Notes: generated from the sequence alone by a model not told the origin. 64,000 bases of DNA from Topomyia yanbarensis (GCF_030247195.1 NC_080672.1:26295906-26359905); one strand, 5' to 3'. Shown: positions 32,470 through 52,544, counted from the stretch's first letter. Program-made: numbers and translations.

Positions 32470-32690
32470 AATTGGTTTTGATAAGATCGGTTCAGCCATT
32501 GCTGAGAAACACGAATGAGAATTTGTCCGTTACATACACACACACAGACACACACACAGACATTGTCCCAAATCGTCGAGCTGAGTCGATTGGTATATAA
32601 GACTCGGCCCTCGGGGCCTCGAAAAAAATCTTTAAAGTTTGAGCGAATTCTATACATTTCTTTTATAAGAAATGTAAAAATGCAAAATTT
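32470..32690 (+). repeat. Diverged MITE copy (CGGCCCTCGGGG) with (AC)n tract
   Basis: CAGCCATTGCTGAGAAACAC, an ACACACAGACAC tract, CTGAGTCGATTGGTATATAA, then CTCGGCCCTCGGGGC and TTATAAGAAATGTAAAAATG follow the same order as in 30960-31155 but with substantial divergence. Confidence 0.5.
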
Positions 32691-33054
32691 TTGTATTTCT
32701 ACGTATTTTTGTGAATATTTTTTGAGAATATAAAATTCAGGCCTCTCAGAAACTGTAGCTAGTATCAATTGTAAGTGATTAGTGTACGAAAATATGTAAG
32801 TCATCGCATCGAATTCAAAACTATATGCTAAATAAATAAAAAAAATGTATTTCTACAAAGTTTTCATTACTTTTAGGAAATATGTATTCTTTCAGACACT
32901 ATAGTTGGTATCAACTAAAAATTATAGATATGTAATGCAGCTTGAGAAAAAAATGTGCGGAAAATTGAAACAATTTTCTACGGATAATCGAACATGGCCT
33001 ATAATCCTATGTAAAAATGAAAATATAAAAACTTCAAACGGGACAAAAGTTACA

Positions 33055-33547
<493 letters not shown>

Positions 33548-33549
33548 GT

Positions 33550-33589
33550 ACGATACCGTACGGATGCTTACGTTATCTGGGGTGCATTT
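33550..33589. repeat. 40-bp inverted copy of BEL coding sequence
   Basis: Bases 33550-33589 are the exact reverse complement of 33804-33843, which lie just after the PHD-finger codons of the BEL ORF. The inverted copy sits between the (AT)n run and the BEL start, about 30 bp before the ATG. Confidence 0.85.
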
Positions 33590-33617
33590 TAGATAAATCG
33601 ACCAACGGATCGATAAT

Positions 33618-41372
<7,755 letters not shown>

Positions 41373-41745
41373 TAGATTAATCTCCTCATACTCTCATACA
41401 AGGGCAATCATTCACCAATTAAAGTGTCCTAGAATATTCAGTTTTGTTTTAAGCTCAGACAATAGCAGAAAAAATTTATATAAATGCACTCGAAAATACA
41501 AGATCGATATGAAATACAAGAATCTAAGAAAAAAAAGCAAATATTAAAGTGATTACAGTGTTAGTTTTAGACAAATTACTAGTATAGTTGAAATTAGTCT
41601 TAAGAATTCTGGCGTAAAAAGCGTTCGTAAATGCCGTGTCAAATAAACGTATGAAAAAAGGGACAAAAGTTATTCACGTTGTTCTATCGATGCACAATAA
41701 GCGCCACGCGAATCAAGGCTGCGCGCCTTGCGTGCGCGTTGCAAC

Positions 41746-43757
41746 CAAGCCCGTAGCCAAGATTTTGTTTCGGGAGGGGCTTAAAAAATCATTGCATAAT
41801 GCTTTTAATTCTGATGACTTGATATAGTCACTAGAAATTAAATGAAATTTTGAAAAGTTCTTTAAGAAAACTATTCTAAACCTAAGACAATCCTAAAAAC
41901 TTTGTTCTTTGTCACAAGAAAGGCTATAGTGAATCATCGAATTACTGATGTTGAACTTGATTTTTATTATTTATTTACAAGATACAATTTACTCTCGCTA
42001 CAACAATGGATATTCTAGAGTTCACAGTATTTACGCGCTAACCGAATATCCTTGACGGAAAACCCAAGGTATTCTAAGCTATATGTTGAAAAGGTGTAGA
42101 AGACGCCAAATTGAAAATCTTTGTAGATGCGGAGAAACTGCTCAACTTCTATTATCTTGATCTCGCACCCTGAAACTATTACCAGTTCTAAAGTATTATG
42201 CTAACACAATTTTTATATATTCTATAAAATGAAACTATTGAACTGGTTAGGAAGGAGTTTTGGTGATCAATAGGATCAAAATAATCAACTAAAGGAAACT
42301 GTCCAGAATTTAATCTATAAAAAAAATGTTCACACTGTTAGTCACGGAAAAGCCCACAAAATAATTATGCTATTCCATGTACTATTTCTCAGGGTTGTAT
42401 TGCGACTCAAAAAAAAAGGAAAATAATTGGAAATAATGTGCTTTAACCTACTATATTAAACTTGTATTCTAAATATTTAATGCTAACCTAAATTGCTAAT
42501 TGTGACCCTAATCTAATATGTACAAACTACTTACTAGTGTTTTGTGTAATGTGTTCGTTGGGGCCCAGAGACGGTTTCCTGCGATATCCTGCGGTTACTG
42601 GCTCCACGGTTGTTGGGACGACTCTCGGGTATGTTACCCTATAGCGGAGCGCTGCTGAGAATGAGCGCGCCTCGTTGCTCAGTGAAACGATTCGTGCGGC
42701 AGATTGGATTTTGGTTTTCTGGGAAAATTGTTCGCCGGGTAATGGGCGCACTCGGACCCGATGGAGGTGATCAAATGATGTTTTATCATTAAAAATTAAT
42801 CCGCAGTGCATGCGAACGATGACACTGCAATATGGTGATGCTATGGAGAATATGGTTTAGTTTACGATTTGGCTACAATTTTCCGTGCCGTTGGTGTTTA
42901 GTTACCTTGATCCTTCTTACACTCTCTCTCCAAATTTATCGAAGGCGGAGAGTTCCAAACACTGCGGATTAATCGAACAATTTACACTATGGCCTAGCTT
43001 TGCTTCCACAATTCGGTACTGCTTCGGAAGATTAGCCACACGTAAATGAACGAGACATTCATCTCCTGATAGCCAGTCACCTCCGGGAAAACTTTTAGTA
43101 CTTCCCGGTTTAGTTTTTTTTATTGTTGGTAGCTACTGAACGATGGGTAGCAGCAGGTAGCCTCGGAATGTAAGTGATGTTAAGTGTGAACCAAGCTGAA
43201 TATAATACCTACCAGTCTATACATTTAATTTGATTTTTATTTTGCTCTATTATTTCCATTTCGTTTATTTATTTAATTCATAGGTTCTCTTAATTTCAAA
43301 TATTCTATGCTCTAGATTTAGTCGGAACCAATTCCTGGTTACGTAGCGTTAGAGTAGCATAATTTTAAATGTTTTACTTCGTCTATAATTGTGATTGCAT
43401 GTAAACCCAAGAGACAGACAGTCATCGAACCATTGTAAACGATTTGGTCGGTTACAACACATCGAATGAAAACCACTTAACACTGATTACTAATATCTCC
43501 TAAATTCTAATGTATTATTGACGACACCACCAAAATAAATAGATACTATAAATGTGAACAAGCTCAATATTTTCGGCATCTCTTGATTCCGACACATAGA
43601 AGGGAAACATCGCATTTACTACCCCTTTGCCGAAAAGTAACATAGGTGTAAGGACAACTTTTTATAATAATTTCGGTTACACTTTCTAAGTCAATTCATC
43701 ACTTCGTTAAACAAATATAGACACTAATCTGTTCAATAATTGTTTTAATTTGCCTTT
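41746..43757 (+). repeat. Second copy of the hAT-like element's left part, interrupted
   Basis: CAAGCCCGTAGCCAAGATTT then TGTTTCGGGAGGGGCTTAAA begins a block collinear with 11029-12505. Homology runs to about 42340 and resumes at about 43455 (ATTGACGACACC, CGGCATC, TTCCGACACATAGAAG, TCGTTAAACAAATAT). The right terminal part is not found here. The 1.1 kb between is described separately. Confidence 0.65.
42340..43455 (-). other. Insert of unknown type, LTR-element-leader-like
   Basis: This segment interrupts the hAT-like copy. It holds the inverted pair TTAATCCGCAGTG (42796-42808) and CACTGCGGATTAA (42959-42971). A 94-residue minus-strand frame (42527-42811) has no recognised domain. CTTCCCGGTTTAG with TTTTTTATTGTTGG near 43108-43136 loosely resembles the probable LTR at 6530-6903. 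I suspect a retrotransposon leader fragment but cannot demonstrate it. Confidence 0.25.
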
Positions 43758-44390
43758 CTCATATAGAAAGAGTATACAATCACTCTGAACATCGTTAACC
43801 CGGAGGGCCGTGTGTCATATACCATTCGACTCAGTACGTCGAGATCGGAAAATGTCTGTGTATGTATGTATGTATGTGTGCGTGTATGCGTGTATGTGGA
43901 AAAATGTCACCTCTTTTTCTCAGGGATGGCTGGACTGATTTGCACAAACTTAGTCTCAAATGAAATGAAATGAAACCTTCCCATCGGCTTTTATTGATTT
44001 TTTTTATTGATTGGACCTTCGGTTCCGGAGTTACGGGTTGAAGAGTGCGGTCACACAGCAAAGTCCCATAAAAACTCCCATAAAAATACGATGATATCAA
44101 AATGATGCAAAAAACTTATTAAAATAGGAACAAAATTACTTTGATTAGTCAGTCCAGATCAATAATGACTAACCAAACTACATTGGCCACCTACGACGGT
44201 TCTTGATTCCATATAATCAGGAACTGAAAAAACCTTAAAGGGGGGAGTAATGGAAAATTTCAAAATCCAAATTTGTATTTTTGATGCCAAATGTCTTGAA
44301 AATGCATGAAACGTCGAGATTTGATGTAATCTCGAAAAATTTTCTTTGACGAAAATTGATTTTTTTGGACTAGCAAATTTTTGCCTTTTA
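43752..44390 (-). repeat. MITE copy (TGCCTTTCTC ... TTTTTGCCTTT), minus orientation
   Basis: Reverse-complement order of the 30719-31155 unit: TGCCTTTCTCATATAGAAAG, CCCGGAGGGCCGTGTGTC, CGTCGAGATCGGAAAATGTC, a TGTATGTATG tract, CTCAGGGATGGCTGGACTG, GGTTCCGGAGTTACGGGTT and ATTTGTATTTTTGATGCCAA. The piece at 44155-44230 (GTCCAGATCAATAATGAC) is shared with 7430-7500. Non-coding. Confidence 0.65.
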
Positions 44391-44965
44391 CTTCCAATGG
44401 TTGAAAATTTCTCAAAATGCAGAAAAAAAACTCACTTGCCAGAAGATTTGACCGTGGTTCGTTCGTGTTTGATTGTCGCTCATTTTATGGAGATTCATTC
44501 CGTAAATCTTGCACTATATATAACTGTATATTTTCGTGAAATCAGTTGACGCAAAGTGTTTGAAAGCGACACAGGAGGTATTTATTCATGAAACTGTATT
44601 ATTGACGAAGCAGTAAACTGAAAAGACAATTTTTAGGATCTGAAACCTGGTTGATGTATTGTAGATTACGGGGCACAGCATTAGATTTGAATTCGCTGTT
44701 TAAGTACTGTCGCAGAATTCCGTTATGTCCCAGATATTACTTACTTATCTTTTTGCACATGTGAGAGAATAAAAATAATTTTATGATCTATTGTTAGGCA
44801 TTCACAATTTTTTTTATGACAGTTGCCTAGAAAAATCGGTCATTTATAGATTAAAATTAGATGACCATATGTTTGCATTACATCCTTCTGATTTCTTTTT
44901 CAATTTACTATATCTCCCGTAATTTGTCTCTGCCTTCGTATTCTTTAAGTTTTCAGTTTACGCCA
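44391..44965. other. Unassigned AT-rich stretch
   Basis: No supported frames or element ends. Confidence 0.4.
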
Positions 44966-44969
44966 AAGT

Positions 44970-45955
44970 TCTAGGCCCGTGCATATATAAGCTCTCCTGA
45001 AAGCCCCAGTTTCCGACATCGGGTTCAAAACATTGAACATTGAATTCGGTCGGACCATATCTGATCTTCTTTCGGGATCATAGATAATCCGCTAAGTACT
45101 CTAAAGATTTCGAGAGAACTGATGCAGATATCCCGACAGTTCGCCCAGATTAAAGTGAGCAAATGACGTTAGTGGGGACAAGGCTTGTACGAAGGAATAC
45201 CACGTCTACATGCCTGCTCACAAAGTTGAGATCGACGCTGGGATTACCGATTCGAGTTTCTCATACGTGCGGATCTACTGAAGTACGGGGTTGGTTGTTT
45301 TAAGGTCCCTTTGCTCCATTGAGCGAAGATTTTAGAATGGGAATTGCACTGGACGGAAAAAAAATTGTGTGTCCTTTTAAACTTGACCTTTGGTGTTTAA
45401 TTATGTCTTCTTCGACAAAAATCGTCTGTCTGTCTAGTTTTTTGTACCGCTCGTCATGCATTGCAGCATTGTACTAAACACAAGCAAATAGGCCTTTGTT
45501 GTATTAAAGCTCGATGTGAGAATTGCGCTGAGAATAATGAGGATAACACTTACATTTGGGAATTCTGTTGAATAAGTCTATTGCGGGGGGAGTACATATT
45601 TTCTATTTCCAAGCCCCGTGTACAAACAGCGCCCGTGGAATCTGTAGCATTCCCTTAAAAGACGCTCAAAGCAGTCTTTTTTACGCTACTTACTACGACA
45701 AAAATTATTATCGTCTCTTGACTCAGCAATGGTATCACTCTGACGATGCCCACGTGGGGACATTTTTACTACCCCTTAAAACAAATGGCAGACCCATGTA
45801 GACGAAAAAAACAACTCGCTTCCAACTACACTGGATTCGGGCAATTTGTAACATGTAGAGCAAACAGGGGCAGCCACAAAAGAAACCTGAATAGTGGTCG
45901 CAGTGACAAAGGTTCCCTTAACAAAAATAAATTATTGTAACTATTTTAGACCAAA
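44970..45955 (+). pseudogene. LINE ORF1 relic
   Basis: Begins with a 5' leader phrase TAGGCCCGTGCA shared with the minus-strand copy near 59819-59830. Then frames match ORF1: GPYLIFFRDH (residues 44-53), LKYGVGCFKVP (133-143), the CCHC region near 45450-45560, and a tail aligned with YKQR...SLKDRS. Numerous frameshifts and stops. Truncated before ORF2. Confidence 0.65.
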
Positions 45956-46620
45956 CGCTGTAACAAATAAATTATTCAATTATTCTGATTAGTACATCAG
46001 GAGTTAAAAACATTTAAAACATCCTGTTAGTTTTCTGATGAAATAATGTCTGGTCCCCTATATTGAAAGATTAGGTTTTCCTACTCGATTTCAGTTGCTC
46101 TCTTTTTTAGGTTAAAACTGTTTCTAAGTCGATATGCGGGGCTGAGAATCGAACCTATAGGTGAGCTGCGTACAAGACAATCGACTAGCCAACTACGCTT
46201 TGCCCGTCATGGTTGGGAATAAAGTAGGGCTTGGTGAAGTTACGTGATTATTAGAAGGAGTACAAAAATTTGTTACAATTTGAAACGAATGCCGAGGGGG
46301 TGTCAAAATCATTAAAAAAATTTTATTTAATTTTGCATTGCCATGTTCATATGTGTATTAAAAAGTGCATTAATGCACTGAACTATTCTTTTTTTTGAGT
46401 TCATAAATTTGCATTGAACAGCAAATTAGCTGGCTAGCGCTCCGAAAATTTCTTGAACAGTGAGTGAGTACCATTGGAATCTGACATTAAATAAACAATC
46501 CAAATGAACATTCGGCGAAAAGCTAAGCAAAACAAAAATTCATTACTTTAATTATCTAAGATGAGGCCCTACTGTTCCTTGCTATTCTACTATTTTCAAT
46601 TACAGGAAACCATCCAAACC
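45956..46620 (-). repeat. Unassigned stretch with tRNA-like SINE scrap
   Basis: At 46138-46210 the minus strand reads as a decayed version of the SINE head at 49085-49245: TTCGATTCTCAGCCCCGCA preceded by GCGTAGTTGGCTAGTCGATT. No tail or target duplication. The rest is featureless. Confidence 0.5.
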
Positions 46621-46624
46621 CAAA

Positions 46625-46807
46625 ATCCCCCTAAGCAAGGTCCTAGCATGCGTCAAAACTGTTAGTGGTAGTGAAGAGAGACAGCCTATAAAATATGGTA
46701 TTGATGACGTAGACGCTACCATTCGCCCTTAGAAACCGTCACACATACGAGCACAGAGGCAGTGTTCGTTTTGACGCATGCTAGGACCTTCCTATATAAG
46801 GACTTTG
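46625..46807. mobile_element. 183-bp MITE with 23-bp perfect inverted repeats
   Basis: Inside are perfect 23-bp inverted repeats beginning AAGGTCCTAGCATGCGTC (46637-46659) and ending GACGCATGCTAGGACCTT (46768-46790). The 13-bp direct repeat ATCCAAACCCAAA flanks the block at 46612-46624 and 46808-46820. The interior has no coding capacity. Whether the full 13 bp is a target duplication or partly chance is open. Confidence 0.7.
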
Positions 46808-46820
46808 ATCCAAACCCAAA

Positions 46821-48060
46821 TTTCAGGCGTCGCCAGCGTGCTTTGATTTTGACACAGCGTGATCTCACGACTCACCAGAAAATTCACCATCATTGCACGA
46901 TACATTAAAGTAACGATTCTAAAGTGGACTAACCTTTCCCCATCCTCACTGGCGGTCTCTATTTCCACCGGCTAACTCTCACCGCAAAGTTCACCTGTTC
47001 CACGTGAGGAAATTTATGACCGCTCCGTTTGACGGTTTGGCATGTTTTTTCCCCGAACCAATCTTTCCACCGCGTAGCCCGGTGGTGGTCTTTCAGAGGG
47101 AAACGCCAGGATAACTAACGCGAATCCATCCAGCATCGCATGAACACGCATAAATATTGACATTTTCTGTTCCACCCAGTTTCACATTACTCCCACTGCT
47201 GTTGCTGATGTTGATGCTATCTTCTGCTCACTCCCGGTATAACCTCTTCGTGACAGTCGAGGCTGGGGGAGGGGCAAAAGCAGCATATCATCCGGCTTGA
47301 TACACGAGTGTAGGATGCACCATTCCCCAGTGCTTTTTCGTGGCTCCAGATAAGTTTCCAATAAATTACCGATGAAGCATGAAGAGACGTCCCCTGCTGC
47401 TGTTGCTCTGCCCTCGCTCCTGCTCCTGTTCCTGTGTTGCCTCCACTTCTGCCAACTCGTTGGGGGCGCCATTTTCATTTATCTGCTCTGTTGCTGCTGT
47501 TTGTGGTGAGCATGCTGGCAGGGAACGTCTCCGGGAAGATCAAGCGTCCCACGCTGACAAGCTGGTTTCTACACACAGATGTTTGTTTTGCGTGTGAACG
47601 ATGAGCGATTTTTGCTTATTGAAAAATTATCACATTACACACTGTGGGGGAGTGGTGAATTCCTAAGCCTACTTGTGTGTGCGGTTTCGTTTACGGCGAT
47701 ATCATGCGCTGGGGGCTCCTCTAACTCATTTCTATCAGGATCGTTTTCGCTTGTGTGGGGGATGAGTTGGAATATTATTATGTCACTGAAACTTTTCTCA
47801 ACTTCTCGGTTTATGCCTCCCCTGAAGATGAGAATAGAATAGGGTTAGATCTTTTCGAGGGTTGGTCACGACAGTATGTTTTTCACAATCTTAATCTATG
47901 AGTAATACAGCTTAATTTATCGATTATTTTTTATTATGAAGAGTACATTTATCTTAATCCACATATTTTGTGCTTGGTCAAATTATGTCGGTGTGGGATT
48001 TTCCCCCCACAGATTCTCGACGTGTTTCAAGAATCACAAATTGCTCTTTAGCGAGCGTCA
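46821..48060. other. Probably low-copy stretch, GC-richer
   Basis: A CT/GC-rich block at 47370-47560 gives a Leu/Cys/Ser-rich 72-residue frame without domain support. No element ends seen. Confidence 0.4.
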
Positions 48061-48066
48061 AAAATT

Positions 48067-48651
48067 TTGCTATACAAACTATCTTTGCAACTGTTATGTC
48101 ACAGTACACTCTTAATACAAACCGCTTTCTTCCCTAAAGGCTATATTTATTTCCAAGCATACAATATTTATTTTACAACAATACATAAATGTATGTCTAC
48201 AGTCTACCAAATACTAATTGCACATGTTATCCTTAAAGCGAATATTCCTAGCGTACTACAAAAGTATGAAGAGTTCGTACCAAGCCTCGAATCGATCGAT
48301 AGTGACACACAAACATCCACAGCACAACCCACACGGATGCGTAATATACCTTTCCAGACACCCACGAACGCGGTTACGACCGCTCCAAGCACGTGTAGCG
48401 TGCCGGAGAAAAAAAACATACGAACCACCTATCAAAAGTCTGCTAATTATGCAGCAAATTCAAACCCGCTGAACAGTATGTTCGTTCAGCCGTCGCCTAC
48501 TTCACGTAAAACGCACAACTTCACCAGGGGCTGTGCGGTGCGGCGCTGTTCATTACGACAAGATGGGTCGGTACCTGAGGCTGAGATGCTGGCATCCCAG
48601 TTTTGCTCACATTGCTTTGCCGTAGGGTGTCCCTTGCCCAGGGTGGTATAA
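48067..48651 (+). CDS. Hypothetical frame, 194 aa
   Basis: The first 60 codons look non-coding. From about residue 60 (VLQKYEEFVPSLESIDSDTQ onward) the sequence is Thr/Ser/Pro-rich and coding-like. No domain is recognised. It may be an exon or a decayed element gene; the competing frame at 48218-48472 argues for caution. Confidence 0.15.
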   Translation: MLYKLSLQLLCHSTLLIQTAFFPKGYIYFQAYNIYFTTIHKCMSTVYQILIAHVILKANIPSVLQKYEEFVPSLESIDSDTQTSTAQPTRMRNIPFQTPTNAVTTAPSTCSVPEKKNIRTTYQKSANYAANSNPLNSMFVQPSPTSRKTHNFTRGCAVRRCSLRQDGSVPEAEMLASQFCSHCFAVGCPLPRVV

Positions 48652-49069
48652 TGATTGTTTCTATCGTATTTTTTGTGCAATGAAAAATGACAAATGGTAC
48701 CTTGTTAAAAAACACAATCTTTAAATTTTTCTCCTCAGTCTTAGGATATACCACAAATACTTTAAAAAAATATGAAATCGTTACTTCCGTACTTTAGTTT
48801 AAAAAAAAAAACAGAAACCATATGAAAACTAACGCAACGGTGTTAAGTAAACAGACTGATTAATGAATCTAGCTTTTTAATGAATGTCGTTTGGAGGGTA
48901 TATAATTAATCTTGGGCGCCATGCGGCGAAAAAAAAATATTTCCATTGTTGGCATTACTGTAAACAAGAACAACCATGTATGATATAATACTTTGATGAT
49001 TTTTGACACCTCCTTCAATCACCATACAATTTTGTCATAAATTTTAATACCTCTTTCTGATAATCACTT
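48652..49069. other. Unassigned AT-rich stretch
   Basis: Short A runs; no supported features. Confidence 0.4.
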
Positions 49070-49084
49070 TTTATGAAACTTTTT

Positions 49085-49245
49085 TTTTATTTCGATTATA
49101 GAGGTTTTAACCTTAAGGTCATTCGCCTCTTCGGGTTAGAAAAATCTCTTATGAAAAATTTCTAACCCTATGTGCGGGGTCGGGAATCGAACCCAGGTGC
49201 GCTGCGTACAAGGCAATCGATTTACCAACTACGCCACGCCCACCC
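49085..49245 (-). mobile_element. tRNA-derived SINE
   Basis: On the minus strand the head is GGGCGTGGCGTAGTTGGTAA (box A-like), then GGGTTCGATTCCCGACCC (box B-like). A body with GGGTTAGAAATTTTTCATAA and CCTTAAGGTTAAAACCTC follows, then an A tail (T run at 49081). The direct repeat TTTATGAAACTTTTT occurs at about 49070-49084 and at 49246-49260. Boxes A and B are RNA polymerase III promoter elements. It resembles the Feilai/Gecko-type SINEs of Aedes; the exact family is not settled by eye. Confidence 0.85.
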
Positions 49246-49260
49246 TTTATGAAACTTTTT

Positions 49261-49900
49261 ATAAAAGGCAGGAAGTTAAGAAAGCTACGGAATCCTTCAA
49301 GATTTTAAGGTTATCATTGTAAGTGACTGTAAACATATTGGTGCTATCAGTCGGTATTAACTTCGTTGCTGTTTTTATTAATTTCCTTTCTTTCGCGTAA
49401 CCAAGGTTTAAATTGAGGTATTTGCTGTACTGAATAGAAATAAGTACCAGTATTTTCGGTATTATCCATAACTTTTGATGAGAAATTTGGCTAATTTTTC
49501 AATATGTTGACCCGTTTCAAAATGTCGGCTTTCAATGTGGCGTTAGAATGAGCGGAATGTTATATTTCCTGTACTGTTTGATCGAAAATAATTACAACAA
49601 TCTTGAATCAAATTTCAAAATATTAAGCAATAACAAATAGTTTGATTGAATCTTTCATAAGCGATGTTCGAATTTGTTCCCATTAGTCGCTCCGACAAAA
49701 TTGTTTTATGGCGTAAGCCACGTATTGGTCTGCTGCTAAATCTTTATCGATAGAAGAACGAACACCGACTTAGCAGCTAACCGTGCTAATCATAGCCTTT
49801 GTCTTGCGTTGATTGGTCGTTCTATTTGTTTCTGGCAGTTATACTCTTTTACCGTTTGTTTTGCCCGTTTCAACGGGCTTGATTCCACACGCTAAAGAGA
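49261..49900. other. Unassigned stretch
   Basis: No supported frames. Region 49690-49860 is somewhat richer in GC but unrecognised. Confidence 0.4.
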
Positions 49901-49902
49901 AT

Positions 49903-50150
49903 GTCCCGGGTTATATCTAGTCACTACACGTTGGATGCGCATTTTTGGCATGTTAGGCTTGCAGAGAACAGTCTGTGCGCTTGTAACGAGGACTATCACG
50001 ACATCGAGCACGTTGTCTGGGTATAAACCGGGTATTCTGACATAAGATCAAAGTTAAAGAATTTCCTTCGGGCCCGAATCACCCATGTTCCAACACGGGA
50101 AATCTTGACAAGCCGCCACCATAAATATCCAAATTATTTATATTAATCGT
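49903..50150 (+). pseudogene. LINE ORF2 C-terminal relic
   Basis: Reads SHYTLDAHFWHVRLAENSLC then ACNEDYHDIEHVVWV, matching the C-terminal zinc-finger region of the intact ORF2 (about residues 1152-1185). The frame is broken by a stop after VWV. It is followed by a short tail that resembles neither UTR clearly. A 5'-truncated copy is the likely origin. Confidence 0.7.
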
Positions 50151-50318
50151 TTCTTAGATGTCCCCTGCACTACCATTATGGAGGCCATCAGCAGCCCCCA
50201 TCAGACCAATCAAGGCTATAATGAATGTCTCTGATCTTCGGTTTGTGCCAGGCTTGGCGGATGACGTAGGTAGTATGGATAATACTACCTTCTCGAAAAT
50301 ATTCGATTGGGTAATTAC

Positions 50319-51560
50319 TAGAGTAACAAGAAAAAAATGACCCCTATCGGCCCACCCCTGAGTCGATTCCTAGTCCCACCAGGAGTACTTGCTCCAAATT
50401 TGAAGCAAATCGGACAAGTCTAGCTACCGGAGCAACGTGCCTAAAGTTTGTATGGGATTTTCGACAATTTATATGGAGAAAACCCACTAGCTCGCATTTC
50501 ACCGCTAGGTGGCACTGTGTACATCGTATCATAACTGTAAGTGAAAATAAGAAAGATAATTTAATTGTCTACAACTTTGTTGAAGACTGCTAGTCAATGC
50601 GGCTTTGTTGAAAGATGTTATTAAGGTTTTAGCGAAGTGATGTCTGAGTCATTTTTGCATGGGGCCTAGCAGTGCATCGTTGTGTATCAGTACTCGATTC
50701 GCATGAACTAAACATTTTAGTGAAATAATGGTTAGGTTTAGCTCAATAGCATGTTCAGAAGAATTGTAGTACATTATACGAGTTATGTTTTGGTTAGAAA
50801 ATTTTAGTTCCACCCGTGACCGCACAGATGGCGCCAACACTAACTTTTTAACGGAGAGAGATAGACATTAGATGTCTTCCACAAAGTTGTAGAACAAGCA
50901 TTTTGCAATAATTATTCCGAACGTCTTGATATGCTATCTCTTTTCTATGAAAAGTTAGTGTTGGCACCCTCTATGCGGCCACAGGTGGAACTAAAATTTT
51001 ATAACCAAATCATAGCTCGTATTATGTACTACAATTCTTCTGAACATAGTATTGGGCTAAATCTAACCATTTTTCTACAAAAATGTGTAGCTTATGGGAA
51101 TCGAGTACTGATACACAACCATTCAATGCTAGGCCCCATGCAAAACTGACTCAGACATCACTTCGTTAAAAGTTTAATAACTTCTTTCAACAAAGCCGGA
51201 TTGAATAGCAGTATTTGACAAAGTTGTAGACAATTAAATTATCTTTCTTATTTTCACTTACAGCCGGATTGAATAGCAGTATTTGACAAAGTTGTAGACA
51301 ATTAAATTATCTTTCTTATTTTCACTTACAGCGATAATACGATGCATGCAGTGCCACCTAGCGGCGAAAATGCGATCTAGTGGGTTTTCTCCATGTAAAT
51401 TGTCCAAAAACCCCATACAAACTTTAGGCACGTTAGTCCGGTAGCTAGACTTGTCCGATTTGCTTCAAATTTGAAGCAAGTACTTCTGGTGGGACTACGA
51501 ATCGATTCAGGGGTGGGCCTATTGAGTTTTCAAAAATTCATTATTTTTCTGGGCAGTCTA
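50319..51560. mobile_element. hAT-type foldback MITE, copy 2 (1242 bp)
   Basis: Starts TAGAGTAACAAGAAAAAAAT and ends ...TTTTTCTGGGCAGTCTA, flanked by the perfect 8-bp duplication GTAATTAC (50311-50318, 51561-51568). The arms are inverted over about 600 bp with a centre near 50905-50940. The right arm holds a perfect 68-bp tandem duplication (51195-51262 and 51263-51330) that the left arm lacks. Same family as 5729-6370. Frames in the arms are not genes. Confidence 0.9.
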
Positions 51561-51568
51561 GTAATTAC

Positions 51569-52335
51569 TCACCCGAATTTTTTTTGTTGGGGGAAACTTT
51601 GCCACTGCGACCAGTATTCAGGTTGTCTTTTGTGGCTGAAATCTCGAAATTTTGAACAAACTTATAATTTGGATACTGTCACGCATGTATTTCGCGTACA
51701 TAAAGAGTGTACGGAATCAAATTTCATCACTTTTAAATTGCTGTAACTGTATTTTATGTTAACATTTTGGGTGAAATTTGTTTAATGTCGAACTCTAAGC
51801 GTGTCGTATCATTCACTGCTGAGGGATTCCATGAGAAACCAGTCGACCGCCAAATATGACCATCGGCGATTCGAACGAAACTTTGCTGTTGTGTTCTGTT
51901 TATGAATATCCATGATTTTCTCTGCCAATTTCAATATTTTGATACAAGAGCAATTGTTCAAAAGGGTGTAGACGTTTCTACGTGCATAAATTTCAATTAT
52001 TTTTTGTTCTACTACTGTATTTTATACAGCAAAACTATTTGAGAACGAGTTACAGAGAATGAATACTTATGTGCGAAAAAAATATACACTGAAAATATTG
52101 TGTCATTTTTCACAAAAATAAAAATTTATGTTAAAAATTTAAATTGCAAAAAACCCCATTTTTTCAATTTTTGATATTTTGTCAACAAATGTAAATAGTA
52201 ACTTTCAAATGGTTTACTATATCGCCTTCATGCCAAAAGGAAAGTTACAGGATTCCTTATGGGCCTTTTGAAAAAAAAAAACGAATTGTTGATAGAAAAA
52301 CGCGAATAACTTATAAAAAGGTCGTAATAAAATAC
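51569..52335. other. Unassigned AT-rich stretch
   Basis: Contains ATTCCATGAGAAACCAGTCG then CCATCGGCGATTCGAACG, which look like a repeat but occur once here. No coding frames. Confidence 0.4.
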
Positions 52336-52340
52336 ATCGA

Positions 52341-52544
52341 AGACCCGTTTTTATCAGCCCCTTTGGTGTAACTTTGGTTGACAAAATGGGGGTAATGACA
52401 AAACATATCTATTTATTTTCTTTTTTAAACCGAAGTTATGAAAATATTTAACATTACTCCGTATACATAGTCTCATAACTCTGACTGGTTAACAAAATCT
52501 GGTCGAAAAGCTGACAAAATTAGGCGCTGATAAAAACGGGTTTT
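52341..52544. repeat. Small TIR element (CCCGTTTTTATCAGC)
   Basis: CCCGTTTTTATCAGC at about 52344-52358 is the exact inverse of GCTGATAAAAACGGG at 52526-52540. The phrase AGACCCRTTTTTATCAG also occurs at 29520-29536. No target duplication identified. Confidence 0.5.

Noticed and set aside
47379..47597. Leu/Cys-rich 72-aa frame resembling a secreted peptide
   Set aside because: It is produced by a CTG/CTCC-rich low-complexity block, has no mature-peptide pattern and competes with an antisense frame of 98 aa.
49150..49245. tRNA gene on the minus strand
   Set aside because: Boxes A and B are present but the sequence does not fold as a complete cloverleaf, is followed by a SINE body and A tail, and has a target duplication.
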